64,000 nucleotides of DNA from Mucilaginibacter endophyticus (lineage in GTDB: Bacteria > Bacteroidota > Bacteroidia > Sphingobacteriales > Sphingobacteriaceae). Both the position numbers and the translations under genes were made by a program. The stretch lies in contig NZ_QPCG01000006.1 of NCBI RefSeq assembly GCF_003351025.1, positions 1 to 64,000 on the forward strand. The letters run 5' to 3'. The notes beneath the pieces were generated by a model. It did not search any database. It was given only the letters and a program-made list of their open reading frames with translations, and was not told the DNA's origin. Every line of letters starts with the position of its first letter. Position 1 is the stretch's first letter. Below are positions 25,604 to 32,647 of the stretch, piece after piece.

Positions 25604-26458
25604 TTATTTTGCAGCAACATGGTCATGATCGGTACTGGTTGATACAGCTATCCATTGATCAATTTCTTTGCTTGTTTTTTCGGCATTGGCCTTATACATA
25701 CCAACAGCATCTTTACCGATAGGCAGGTGTAACGGAGGGTTTTCGTTATGAGCGAGATCCACTACAACCTTAGCCAGTTTCTTTGGATCGCCGGGCTGGT
25801 TACCGTGCAACTGATCGGCCCCCGTTCTCATCGGACCAACGGTTTCAGTATAATCGGCAATGATATTTTTTGCAGCGCTATATGATTCCGCGCTCAGGAA
25901 CTCGGTACTAAATAAGCCGGGTTCAACTACGGTTACTTTAATATTGAGTGGAGCAAGTTCAACCGCAAGGCCTTTTGAAATACCTTCAACCGCAAACTTG
26001 GTTGAACCGTACAAAGCCCAGCCCGGGATAGCGTCAAAGCCAAATAAGGAAGAAACGTTAATGATATGACCAGATCTTTGCGCACGTAAATGAGGCAATA
26101 CTACACGCAATACATTTAGTAAGCCGAATACATTGGTTTCATACTGTGCTTTTACTTCGGCGTCGGTAGCTTCTTCAATGGCGGTCACGATACCATAGCC
26201 AGCATTGTTGATCACTACATCAATTTTACCAAAACGCAACAGGCCTTCGGCAACAGCGGCTTTAACCTGTGCTTCGTTAGTTACGTCCATTGTTACCACC
26301 AACAGGTTAGGGTTATTACTTAATGTAGCAGCCAGCTGATCTGCTTTGCTCCTCACGGTAGCTATTACTTTATCACCTGCGACCAATGCTGTTTTTGCTA
26401 TCTCTAAACCAAAGCCTTTTGAGGCGCCGGTTACTAATATTACTTTTTGAGTTTTCAT
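25604..26458 (-). CDS. Short-chain dehydrogenase/reductase, TetR-controlled
   Basis: A 284-residue SDR with cofactor motif GASKGFGLE, NNAGYG, and active-site SSLFG...YGSTK (Tyr-x-x-x-Lys). The C-terminal extension (about 245-284) and PGxxxTEF segment resemble the oxidoreductase group often found beside TetR regulators in Bacteroidota. It is the first gene after a regulatory region bearing two TetR-type palindromes (26488-26499 and 26566-26577). The same box precedes the tetR gene itself. Substrate is unknown; a role in detoxifying a reactive carbonyl is a guess. Confidence 0.88.
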   Translation of the reverse strand: MKTQKVILVTGASKGFGLEIAKTALVAGDKVIATVRSKADQLAATLSNNPNLLVVTMDVTNEAQVKAAVAEGLLRFGKIDVVINNAGYGIVTAIEEATDAEVKAQYETNVFGLLNVLRVVLPHLRAQRSGHIINVSSLFGFDAIPGWALYGSTKFAVEGISKGLAVELAPLNIKVTVVEPGLFSTEFLSAESYSAAKNIIADYTETVGPMRTGADQLHGNQPGDPKKLAKVVVDLAHNENPPLHLPIGKDAVGMYKANAEKTSKEIDQWIAVSTSTDHDHVAAK

Positions 26459-26487
26459 GATGTTTGTTTTATTGATTTTATATTTTA

Positions 26488-26499
26488 GACTTTTTAGTC
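26488..26499. promoter_or_regulatory. TetR operator-like box 1
   Basis: GACTTTTTAGTC lies 30 bases upstream of the SDR start at 26458. It is one base different from the complement of the two identical boxes further up. Confidence 0.7.
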
Positions 26500-26565
26500 G
26501 ATTCTTATTCTTAAAAAATACCGTTTCCGGTTATTGTCTTTATTTTATTACACCTGATTAAAAAA

Positions 26566-26577
26566 GACCAAAAAGTC
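26566..26577. promoter_or_regulatory. TetR operator-like box 2
   Basis: GACCAAAAAGTC, identical to the box in front of tetR at 27218-27229, lies between the tetR stop and the SDR operon. Confidence 0.72.
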
Positions 26578-26597
26578 TATTTTCAATCAAAAAAAAA

Positions 26598-27188
26598 TTA
26601 TTTTAGTTCATACTCCTTTAATTCGTTTTTGAGCATGCGCACAAGGCTGTTCATATATTTGCCACTTCCGGTCACTCGTGATACCAGCATTCCCCCTTCC
26701 AACAGCGTAAACATCTTGAGCGCGTAATCAGCGGCGTTTATTTCGGGAGATATTTCACCATCCGCAACACCCTTGTTTATGATCTCCACAAAAACCTTCT
26801 GCCCTTCCTCAATCATTGTTTTGAGCCTCTGTTTAAGCATGGGATTGTTATCGTCAGCCTCAACGCCAAAATTAAGTATCGGACAGCCGCCATCTATGTA
26901 TGAATCGATAGGATCTTTGTATATGTCAATAAAAGCGAAGATCTTTTTAATGGCTGTTTTTTCTTTAGCTATAACGGTATTTACCTTATCGCTTAACTTA
27001 TCAAGCAGGTAATTAACCATTACACTCGCAATTTCCTCCTTGCTTTCAAAGTGCCCATAAAGGCCACCCTTAGCCATTTTGGTGGCCGCAAGGATGTCAT
27101 CAATGGTAGTACCGGCTATACCTTTTTCATTAAAGATCGGCGCTGCCGTCTCGATAATGAATTGCCTGGTTCTTTCTGCTTTGCCCAT
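26598..27188 (-). CDS. TetR-family transcriptional repressor
   Basis: A 196-residue regulator. The N-terminal helix-turn-helix (about 6-50) reads TRQFIIETAAPIFNEKGIAGTTIDDILAATKMAKGGLYGHFESKEE, and the C-terminal part matches the TetR_C domains with GGCPILNFGVEADDNNP. The start at 27188 (MGKAERT) fits family alignments; an ATG at 27212 would read through part of the operator. An identical 12-bp palindrome precedes both this gene and the SDR operon just downstream, so autorepression and control of the two SDRs is the likely circuit. Inducer unknown. Confidence 0.9.
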   Translation of the reverse strand: MGKAERTRQFIIETAAPIFNEKGIAGTTIDDILAATKMAKGGLYGHFESKEEIASVMVNYLLDKLSDKVNTVIAKEKTAIKKIFAFIDIYKDPIDSYIDGGCPILNFGVEADDNNPMLKQRLKTMIEEGQKVFVEIINKGVADGEISPEINAADYALKMFTLLEGGMLVSRVTGSGKYMNSLVRMLKNELKEYELK

Positions 27189-27561
27189 TGTTGTTTTTGT
27201 TTGACGAATCAAAAATAGACCAAAAAGTCGAAAACGAAAGTTATATTTTTATTGATGACAATGAGATGAACATTGAGCAACGTGTTTACTGTTACAATTA
27301 AGCTTGTGATGTTTTAACCGATTTATTATTTTCGTCTCGCCTAAACCACGCGCCTTCTCACTTATGGTCAATACCACAATTCAGATTACCAGTAGATATC
27401 ATCACGAATTATTGCTGCTCAACAGAACGAAACCTGTTAAACTACAAACAATAGTGTAATGCATCAATTGTTGGAAGATCTGTCTGACAGATTATCACAA
27501 TAACCGTATATCCTACTTAATTATATCTAAACAAAAACCAACATTATCTAATCACAATTTC
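27189..27561. other. Divergent regulatory region between tetR and the repeat lipoprotein
   Basis: These 373 bases contain TetR box 3 and otherwise AT-rich DNA. No gene is supported. A 31-codon frame at 27364-27459 was considered and not called. Confidence 0.6.
27218..27229. promoter_or_regulatory. TetR operator-like box 3 (autoregulatory)
   Basis: GACCAAAAAGTC lies 30 bases upstream of the tetR start, exactly the distance of box 1 from its own gene. Confidence 0.72.
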
Positions 27562-28173
27562 ATGAAAAAATTACTTTTAAGCGCCGCCGCGCTGATGGCA
27601 TTTTCTATCGCAATTTCAATCTTTCAAATGAGTTGCACCAAAATAGCCAATTCACAAACACCTTCTTATACATTACAACCGGCAACAACAACAAAATTGG
27701 GCGGTGTGATCCCCGACGGAACAACAATTTCCGTAGATGCAACCGGTAAAATATCAGCTCCCAATTCTTATACCTTACAAGCAGCTACGACAACGAAACT
27801 GGGCGGTGTAATCCCCGACGGAACAACAATTTCTGTAGATGCAACCGGTAAAATATCGGCTAATGCCGCTACCCAGGTCGGAAAATTGCTGTACGGCGTG
27901 ACCGGCGCCACCGAACCGGCAAATGCTATATGGACATCAAATTTTGATGGCTCCAATCCGCAAAAAATCAATATTACTATGCCAACAGGTATTGTGATAG
28001 CTCCGGATAATATCAGGATATCTCCGGATCACAAAACAATATTTTTTTCGGCCCATACAATACCGCCGGCTTCAATTTTGTACTATCTGTATTCATGCAA
28101 TATAGATGGAAGCAATCTGCGTCAAATCAGAAGCCAGGGCGCTAATGGCGTTAGTGTAGAGGTTGCTTATTAA
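27562..28173 (+). CDS. Lipoprotein with two tail-fibre-like repeats and YWTD-like strands
   Basis: A 203-residue probable lipoprotein: the signal segment ends FQMSC (Cys25). Residues 36-66 and 70-100 are two nearly identical copies of a unit beginning YTLQxATTTKLGGV and containing PDGTTISVDATGKIS, a motif seen in phage tail fibres and collar-like repeats. The C-terminal part has two TolB/YWTD-like strands, IWTSNFDGSNPQKI and LYSCNIDGSNLRQI, that normally belong to a beta-propeller. Only about two blades are present, so the gene may be a truncated member of a longer family. Function is unknown. It is alone, with a shared terminator at 28194-28221. Confidence 0.75.
   Translation: MKKLLLSAAALMAFSIAISIFQMSCTKIANSQTPSYTLQPATTTKLGGVIPDGTTISVDATGKISAPNSYTLQAATTTKLGGVIPDGTTISVDATGKISANAATQVGKLLYGVTGATEPANAIWTSNFDGSNPQKINITMPTGIVIAPDNIRISPDHKTIFFSAHTIPPASILYYLYSCNIDGSNLRQIRSQGANGVSVEVAY
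27667..27861 (+). repeat. 102-bp-period tandem duplication inside the lipoprotein gene
   Basis: Two 93-bp copies (27667-27759 and 27769-27861) encode the two YTLQ...GKISA units. They differ mostly at silent third positions, which suggests an older duplication under selection. Confidence 0.85.
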
Positions 28174-28193
28174 TATAAGCAGTTGATCCCACA

Positions 28194-28221
28194 CAAAAAA
28201 GCCGCCCCTTTCAGGGCGGCT
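28194..28221 (-). terminator. Intrinsic terminator between convergent genes
   Basis: The stem GCCGCCC/GGGCGGC is followed on the minus strand by T6, ending the GIN paralogue 2 transcript. On the + strand the hairpin lacks a T run but could still slow the lipoprotein transcript. Confidence 0.82.
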
Positions 28222-28252
28222 ACACTATATAATTGACTCAAAAAAATGGCTG

Positions 28253-28852
28253 TTATAAAGTTGCAAATTCATCAACCCTTGGTTTGGTTTCTTTATTCAA
28301 AGTTTCGGTAGCGTGAGCGTATGCCAGGCCGTTGCTGTTAACGTTTGAAGTTACATTACGGGTTAAGCTATATTCGTTGGTGTTACCTTTAAGCTCGGCT
28401 TTGGCATTGCCACTCAAGGTGATACTGGTGCTGTAAGTATCCAGATCAAGACTTGCACATGCGTTGTTGTTCAATTTAACATCAAGTTCGATGCCTGAAA
28501 GAATGCCGAATGATTTGATGTCGGCGTTATCGTAAGCGTTAATAGCGCTCAATTGGTTTGCAGTTACCCAAACTACTAATTTTTCATTTTTATATGATGA
28601 AATGCGCAATACACCATTTTGTGATTGAACCAGCGCGTTTTCAGAATAGTAGCGGTTATAAACTTTTACCTGATCGGCAGGGCCGCTTGATACGTAAAGT
28701 TCAACGTTGCCGTAAACTTCAATTTTGTTGATTTTGCTGATATCAGTTAAAACAACGGCTGCATCATTTTTTACTGTATTTGCTGATGCGATGTTTGCGA
28801 AGCCAAGTACCATAAACAATACGGTAGCGATGGCGATTGATGTAGTTTTCAT
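28253..28852 (-). CDS. DUF2807-like (GIN) exported protein, paralogue 2
   Basis: A 199-residue exported protein with a signal peptide at about 1-24 (ends IASAN). Mature sequence strongly resembles the product of 22662-23270, sharing for example ISKINKIEVYGNVELYVS and SYKNEKLVVWVTAN. The N-terminal two thirds are the most conserved and the last 50 residues diverge. Function is unknown; it is predicted to be an extracytoplasmic beta-rich protein. The upstream 120 bases are also duplicated, including the TGTAACG-N15-CGTC promoter pair, so the two genes are probably co-regulated. Confidence 0.85.
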   Translation of the reverse strand: MKTTSIAIATVLFMVLGFANIASANTVKNDAAVVLTDISKINKIEVYGNVELYVSSGPADQVKVYNRYYSENALVQSQNGVLRISSYKNEKLVVWVTANQLSAINAYDNADIKSFGILSGIELDVKLNNNACASLDLDTYSTSITLSGNAKAELKGNTNEYSLTRNVTSNVNSNGLAYAHATETLNKETKPRVDEFATL

Positions 28853-28908
28853 GGTATTAATATTTTGATTGTCAAGTGATTATTATTTTATTTCATTGAA
28901 TACACAGA

Positions 28909-28937
28909 TATGACGATCTCAAATAAAAAACGTTACA
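28909..28937 (-). promoter_or_regulatory. ECF-sigma-like promoter of GIN paralogue 2
   Basis: On the minus strand TGTAACG (28931-28937), a 15-base spacer and CGTCATA (28909-28915). Spacer sequence differs from that of paralogue 1 while both boxes are kept. Confidence 0.65.
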
Positions 28938-29038
28938 GCGGTTTTGGCTTAATTAGCTGGAGTGCAGGTTTTTATCGGTAAGCGGGTGATTTTTCCCGGT
29001 GAAATGGGGTAAAAAATTGAGAGGTAAATTCCAATAGG

Positions 29039-29138
29039 TCATGCCGAACTTATCTCGGTACCTCACGTGCTACGTTTATACGCGCTGATCAACGATGCAG
29101 ACTTGTCCTTTGAGATCCTGAAACAAGTTCAGGACGAC
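29039..29138. repeat. REP-like palindromic element, GTCATGCCGAACT family
   Basis: The left arm GTCATGCCGAACTTATCTCGG faces a right arm whose complement reads GTCGTCCTGAACTTGTTTCAG. The right arm itself contains a smaller CCTGAAACAAGTTCAGG palindrome. This family is distinct from the GTCATTGCGAG elements. Confidence 0.75.
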
Positions 29139-29167
29139 GGTTGGGGTATAAAATGCCTATTATTTGT

Positions 29168-31063
29168 TCAACTCAAATAATAAGTTTCGCCATCAGTTTT
29201 GATCTTACCTGCATCGAGCAGCAGGCGTATGGTTTCCATCTTTTCTTTTTCGGTGCCGATATTGATACCAGTTATCAGGCTACCGATGTCCGGATTTGAA
29301 ATGCTGAGTAATTGTACAATCTCTGTAGTGATATTATCAAAGATCTCGTCCTGGTTTACCTTACGCTTTTCCTCGATGCAAACATCACATACGCCGCATT
29401 TACGGCCATCAGTTTCATCAAAATAGGCCAACAACATCTGGCTTCGGCATTTCTTGTGAATAGCATAAGCAAAAACCGCTTCCATTTTTTGGCGGTAAAC
29501 CTCCTTGCGTTGTTCGATATATTTCCTGTCGATGATGAGGTGGCTACCCTGTACCCGTGGTTTCAAATAGGTTACCTGGGGCTTATCCGTTTGCTGCATA
29601 TAGCTCAACAAACCGTATTGTTGCAATTGCAACATCCCTTCAATAACCTGCTGAACGCTTAAACCGGTACGCCTTGCAATATCAAACTCTTTGATCCGCA
29701 CGTAATTTTCAAACGCGCCACCGTATGACCGGAGTAATGTTTTGACAAACGGATCCCAGCCTGCATTCTGGATCTGGAAGTTATATAATTGTTCGTTAAC
29801 TACCTCAAACTGAAAACGCGACGGCAAAAACACGCTTTCGTTAAATGCCAGGTATTCATCGCGCTCCAAAAATTTAAGGGCGTTAAGCGTTTTAATGGCA
29901 TCAAGTTTATAGCGACTGCAAAACTCGCCGAGATCCAGATCAAAGCTCAACCCCTCGCCTGCCTCATAAGCCAGCTGGAAATAATTGGCCAGGTGGTGAT
30001 ACACCTGTTTAATCTCATCAATGGATGGAAAATTAAGCTCAAATAGCTTCTCTTGCTTCAGTTTATCTGCAGGGTTATATAACAAAACGCCGAAAGCCTT
30101 TTGTCCATCGCGCCCTCCCCTGCCAGCTTCCTGGTAGTAAGCCTCTAAACTTTCCGGAATATCTTTATGGATCACAAACCTTACATCGGGTTTATCTATC
30201 CCCATACCAAAGGCATTGGTGGCTACAATAACCTGTACACGGTTATTTTTCCAGGCTTCCTGCTTTTCCGAACGCTGATCAACCGAAAGACCTGCGTTAT
30301 AATAATCGGCCCTGATACCGTTATCGCTCAAAAATTTCGCTATCTCAAAAGTCTCTTTCCGACTACGTACATATACTATGCCGCTGCCCTTAACGCCACG
30401 TACAACATCCAGCATTTTACGAAACTTATCTTCCTCATACTGCACCACATAGCTGATATTGCTCCGTTCAAAACTTTGCTGGTAAACCACCGGTTTTTTG
30501 AAGTTCAGCTTTTCCTGGATATCGGCCTTCACATCAGCGGTAGCCGTAGCGGTAAGCGCCAGAACAGGCACGTTAGGGTGTAGTTCTCTTAAGTCGGCTA
30601 TGTGCAGGTACGGCGGCCTGAAATCATACCCCCATTGTGATATACAGTGCGCCTCATCAATGGCAAAGAGGTTTACCTTCATGTATTTCACCCGCTCGCG
30701 TACCAGTTCGCTCAACAAGCGCTCGGGCGACAGGTACAGAAACTTTACCGAGCCGTAGATACAATTATCAAGCGCCAGGTCAATCTCCCTGCGCCCCATA
30801 CCCGATACTATCGAAATCGCATTGATGCCCTTGGCACGCAGGTTTTCAACCTGGTCTTTCATAAGAGCTATTAATGGTGATACCACAATGCATACCCCCT
30901 CTTTGGCCAACGCAGGCACCTGAAAACAAACGGATTTACCACCACCGGTAGGCAACAAAGCCAACGTATCGTTACCTAATAAAACAGATTGGATGATCTC
31001 GGCCTGCATTGGCCTGAAAGTATCATGGTTCCAGTACTGTTTTAATATTTCTTCGATAGTCAT
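29168..31063 (-). CDS. recQ: RecQ-type ATP-dependent DNA helicase
   Basis: A 631-residue superfamily 2 helicase that unwinds DNA 3' to 5' in recombination and fork repair. Walker A is LPTGGGKS (38-45), the DEAH box is at 136-139, and the aromatic-rich loop HCISQWGYDFRP and motif VI QEAGRGGRDG are intact. The zinc-binding cysteines of the RQC region are Cys539, Cys556, Cys559 and Cys562. I do not see a typical HRDC domain after them. The last 65 residues form a short winged or helical segment. The length is that of the shorter RecQ paralogue found in many Bacteroidota. Confidence 0.93.
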   Translation of the reverse strand: MTIEEILKQYWNHDTFRPMQAEIIQSVLLGNDTLALLPTGGGKSVCFQVPALAKEGVCIVVSPLIALMKDQVENLRAKGINAISIVSGMGRREIDLALDNCIYGSVKFLYLSPERLLSELVRERVKYMKVNLFAIDEAHCISQWGYDFRPPYLHIADLRELHPNVPVLALTATATADVKADIQEKLNFKKPVVYQQSFERSNISYVVQYEEDKFRKMLDVVRGVKGSGIVYVRSRKETFEIAKFLSDNGIRADYYNAGLSVDQRSEKQEAWKNNRVQVIVATNAFGMGIDKPDVRFVIHKDIPESLEAYYQEAGRGGRDGQKAFGVLLYNPADKLKQEKLFELNFPSIDEIKQVYHHLANYFQLAYEAGEGLSFDLDLGEFCSRYKLDAIKTLNALKFLERDEYLAFNESVFLPSRFQFEVVNEQLYNFQIQNAGWDPFVKTLLRSYGGAFENYVRIKEFDIARRTGLSVQQVIEGMLQLQQYGLLSYMQQTDKPQVTYLKPRVQGSHLIIDRKYIEQRKEVYRQKMEAVFAYAIHKKCRSQMLLAYFDETDGRKCGVCDVCIEEKRKVNQDEIFDNITTEIVQLLSISNPDIGSLITGINIGTEKEKMETIRLLLDAGKIKTDGETYYLS

Positions 31064-31071
31064 GGGTGTAA

Positions 31072-31160
31072 TTTAGTCCGAAAGTCGGAGGTCCGCAAGT
31101 CCGCAAGTTTATTAAAAGTTTTCCGACTTCGGACTTTCGGACTTCAGACTTTCCGACTTC
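31072..31160. repeat. AAGTCCG-word inverted repeat
   Basis: The left arm is made of degenerate 7-8-base units (GTCCGAAAGTCGGAGGTCCG and so on) and the right arm of their complements (CCGACTTCGGACTTTCGG). It fills the gap between the esterase stop and recQ. Confidence 0.75.
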
Positions 31161-32300
31161 TTAAAACTTCATCAACCATTTGTAAAACCCGGGCCAGTCG
31201 CCGTTCCATTGCTTTTCATTGTGGGATGCTCCCTTAATTACCGTAACCGGCGCATTTTCCGGTTTTACTCCTCTTGCCCTGATGATTTCAGCCATTTTTT
31301 GCATATCAGGAACCATTGTGTCGCTTTCAACATCACCACATACAAAGTAAAAGCGGCTTTGCCCACTTATAACAACCTGTTTAGCCAGGTCAAACAGTTG
31401 TGGAGCATTCCAAAACGCAGGCGAAAACACACCGGCATTTCCAAATACTTCCGGATATTTCAGCAAGGCATACATGGAAATAAGTCCGCCCATTGAACTT
31501 CCTGCTATTGTTGTATGCGTGGCATCACTTTCGGTGCGATAATGTGCATCGATATATGGCTTAAGGGTTTTAACCAAAAATTGCACATAATCATCCCCCC
31601 TGCCCTTGCCATATTTTGAATCGTATGGATTATACTCTGTCAAACGGTAATCGCCGCCATGATCAATACCAACTATGATGCTTTCTTCCTGTTCGGGCAT
31701 TTTATCCATGAGCTCATCTATCCCCCATTCACCATAACTTGAGGTGTATTCGTCAAAAAGGTTTTGACCGTCGTGCATATAAATTACAGGGTATTTTTTA
31801 CTACCTGTATCATACCCGGCTGGTAAGTAAATCCAAACGCGGCGCTCTCTGCCTAATTGAGGTATTTCAAAGTTTTCGTTAATGATGTTTACACGGGCTG
31901 TGGCGGTGTGTTTTTTTTCAGCCGGAGCAAAGCTATCCTGCCAGCCCGCTATATCGAGTTTTACATTGGTATCGCCTTTTATCACCAGGCTCCGGTTATC
32001 AATTGACTTACCCGTAGCGTCGCATTCAACTGTGTTCCAGCTGCCACGGGTAATTTTAAAGTGAATTATCCCAGCGGGCAATTCTTTGCTTAATGCATAA
32101 TTTCCACCCTCGTTTTTAACCAGTTCCCAACCTTTATCAGCAGGGTTCCAGCCATTAAAATCACCTGCCACAAACAGGTGTTCCAGGGGGCTTTTGGGGG
32201 CTTGGATTTTGCCGGTAAAAAAGGATATTTTCACTTGGCTAAAGAGCAAAAAATTTTGGCCAAAAAGCAAAAACGCGCAGAAAATTATTTTTTTCATCAT
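31161..32300 (-). CDS. Secreted alpha/beta-hydrolase esterase with N-terminal early-set domain
   Basis: A 379-residue exported enzyme with signal peptide MMKKIIFCAFLLFGQNFLLFSQ. Residues about 25-120 form a CBM48/early-set-like domain (HLFVAGDFNGWNP...). Residues about 130-379 are a Fes/esterase-D type hydrolase with RRVWIYLPAGYD, the nucleophile elbow GSSMGG and a probable catalytic His in ASHNEKQW. Such enzymes hydrolyse acyl groups from sugars or siderophores, or act as feruloyl esterases on glycans. It is transcribed divergently from susC and shares its intergenic region with a LacI-type palindrome, so it probably works with that glycan locus. Confidence 0.88.
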   Translation of the reverse strand: MMKKIIFCAFLLFGQNFLLFSQVKISFFTGKIQAPKSPLEHLFVAGDFNGWNPADKGWELVKNEGGNYALSKELPAGIIHFKITRGSWNTVECDATGKSIDNRSLVIKGDTNVKLDIAGWQDSFAPAEKKHTATARVNIINENFEIPQLGRERRVWIYLPAGYDTGSKKYPVIYMHDGQNLFDEYTSSYGEWGIDELMDKMPEQEESIIVGIDHGGDYRLTEYNPYDSKYGKGRGDDYVQFLVKTLKPYIDAHYRTESDATHTTIAGSSMGGLISMYALLKYPEVFGNAGVFSPAFWNAPQLFDLAKQVVISGQSRFYFVCGDVESDTMVPDMQKMAEIIRARGVKPENAPVTVIKGASHNEKQWNGDWPGFYKWLMKF

Positions 32301-32647
32301 GATAAAACGGTTAAAATCGGGAACGTTTCCGGGAACGTTCCCGGAAAATGGTTAAATAAAAGTAAAATCAACTATTGTGTAAACTTGACACTTAGATAAT
32401 TCTCAAATATGGGTTTAAATCCAAATTTCGCATAAAAACAATAATTTTTCTCTGTCATTTCGATAATTTTTATTATTTCTTTTAAGTTAAAAAAGCCTTA
32501 ATTAAACGCTTTAAAATTATCTTTTATATAAAATTTGCAATTGATATTTGTAAATGTAAATTAGTCGCATGCTGTTTCGGCCACAATAATAAACCAATTA
32601 TAGCCGGCAAAATAAGCCTTTTTTTATCCATAAAAATCAATAAGTAA
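32301..32647. other. Divergent regulatory region between esterase and susC
   Basis: These 347 AT-rich bases contain the palindromic operator near the esterase end and a -7-like GATATTTG at 32543-32550 towards susC. No small gene is seen. Confidence 0.6.
32319..32347. promoter_or_regulatory. LacI-like operator palindrome in the esterase/susC divergent region
   Basis: A perfect 22-bp palindrome at 32326-32347 has the core CCGGGAACGTTCCCGG, and an overlapping half-copy GGGAACGTTTCC precedes it. GGAACGTTCC-type sites are typical of LacI-family regulators. It sits 19-26 bases upstream of the esterase start. No LacI gene is in the window. Confidence 0.7.

Larger units (their letters stand above)
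28853..29167. other. Intergenic region between GIN paralogue 2 and recQ
   Basis: These 315 bases hold the promoter of GIN paralogue 2 and a palindromic repeat at 29039-29138. No gene is seen. Confidence 0.7.

Noticed and set aside
27364..27459. 31-codon reading frame upstream of the repeat lipoprotein, a little like a LytTR-domain fragment
   Set aside because: The similarity is vague, there is no promoter or terminator of its own, and it is too short to support as a gene or pseudogene.
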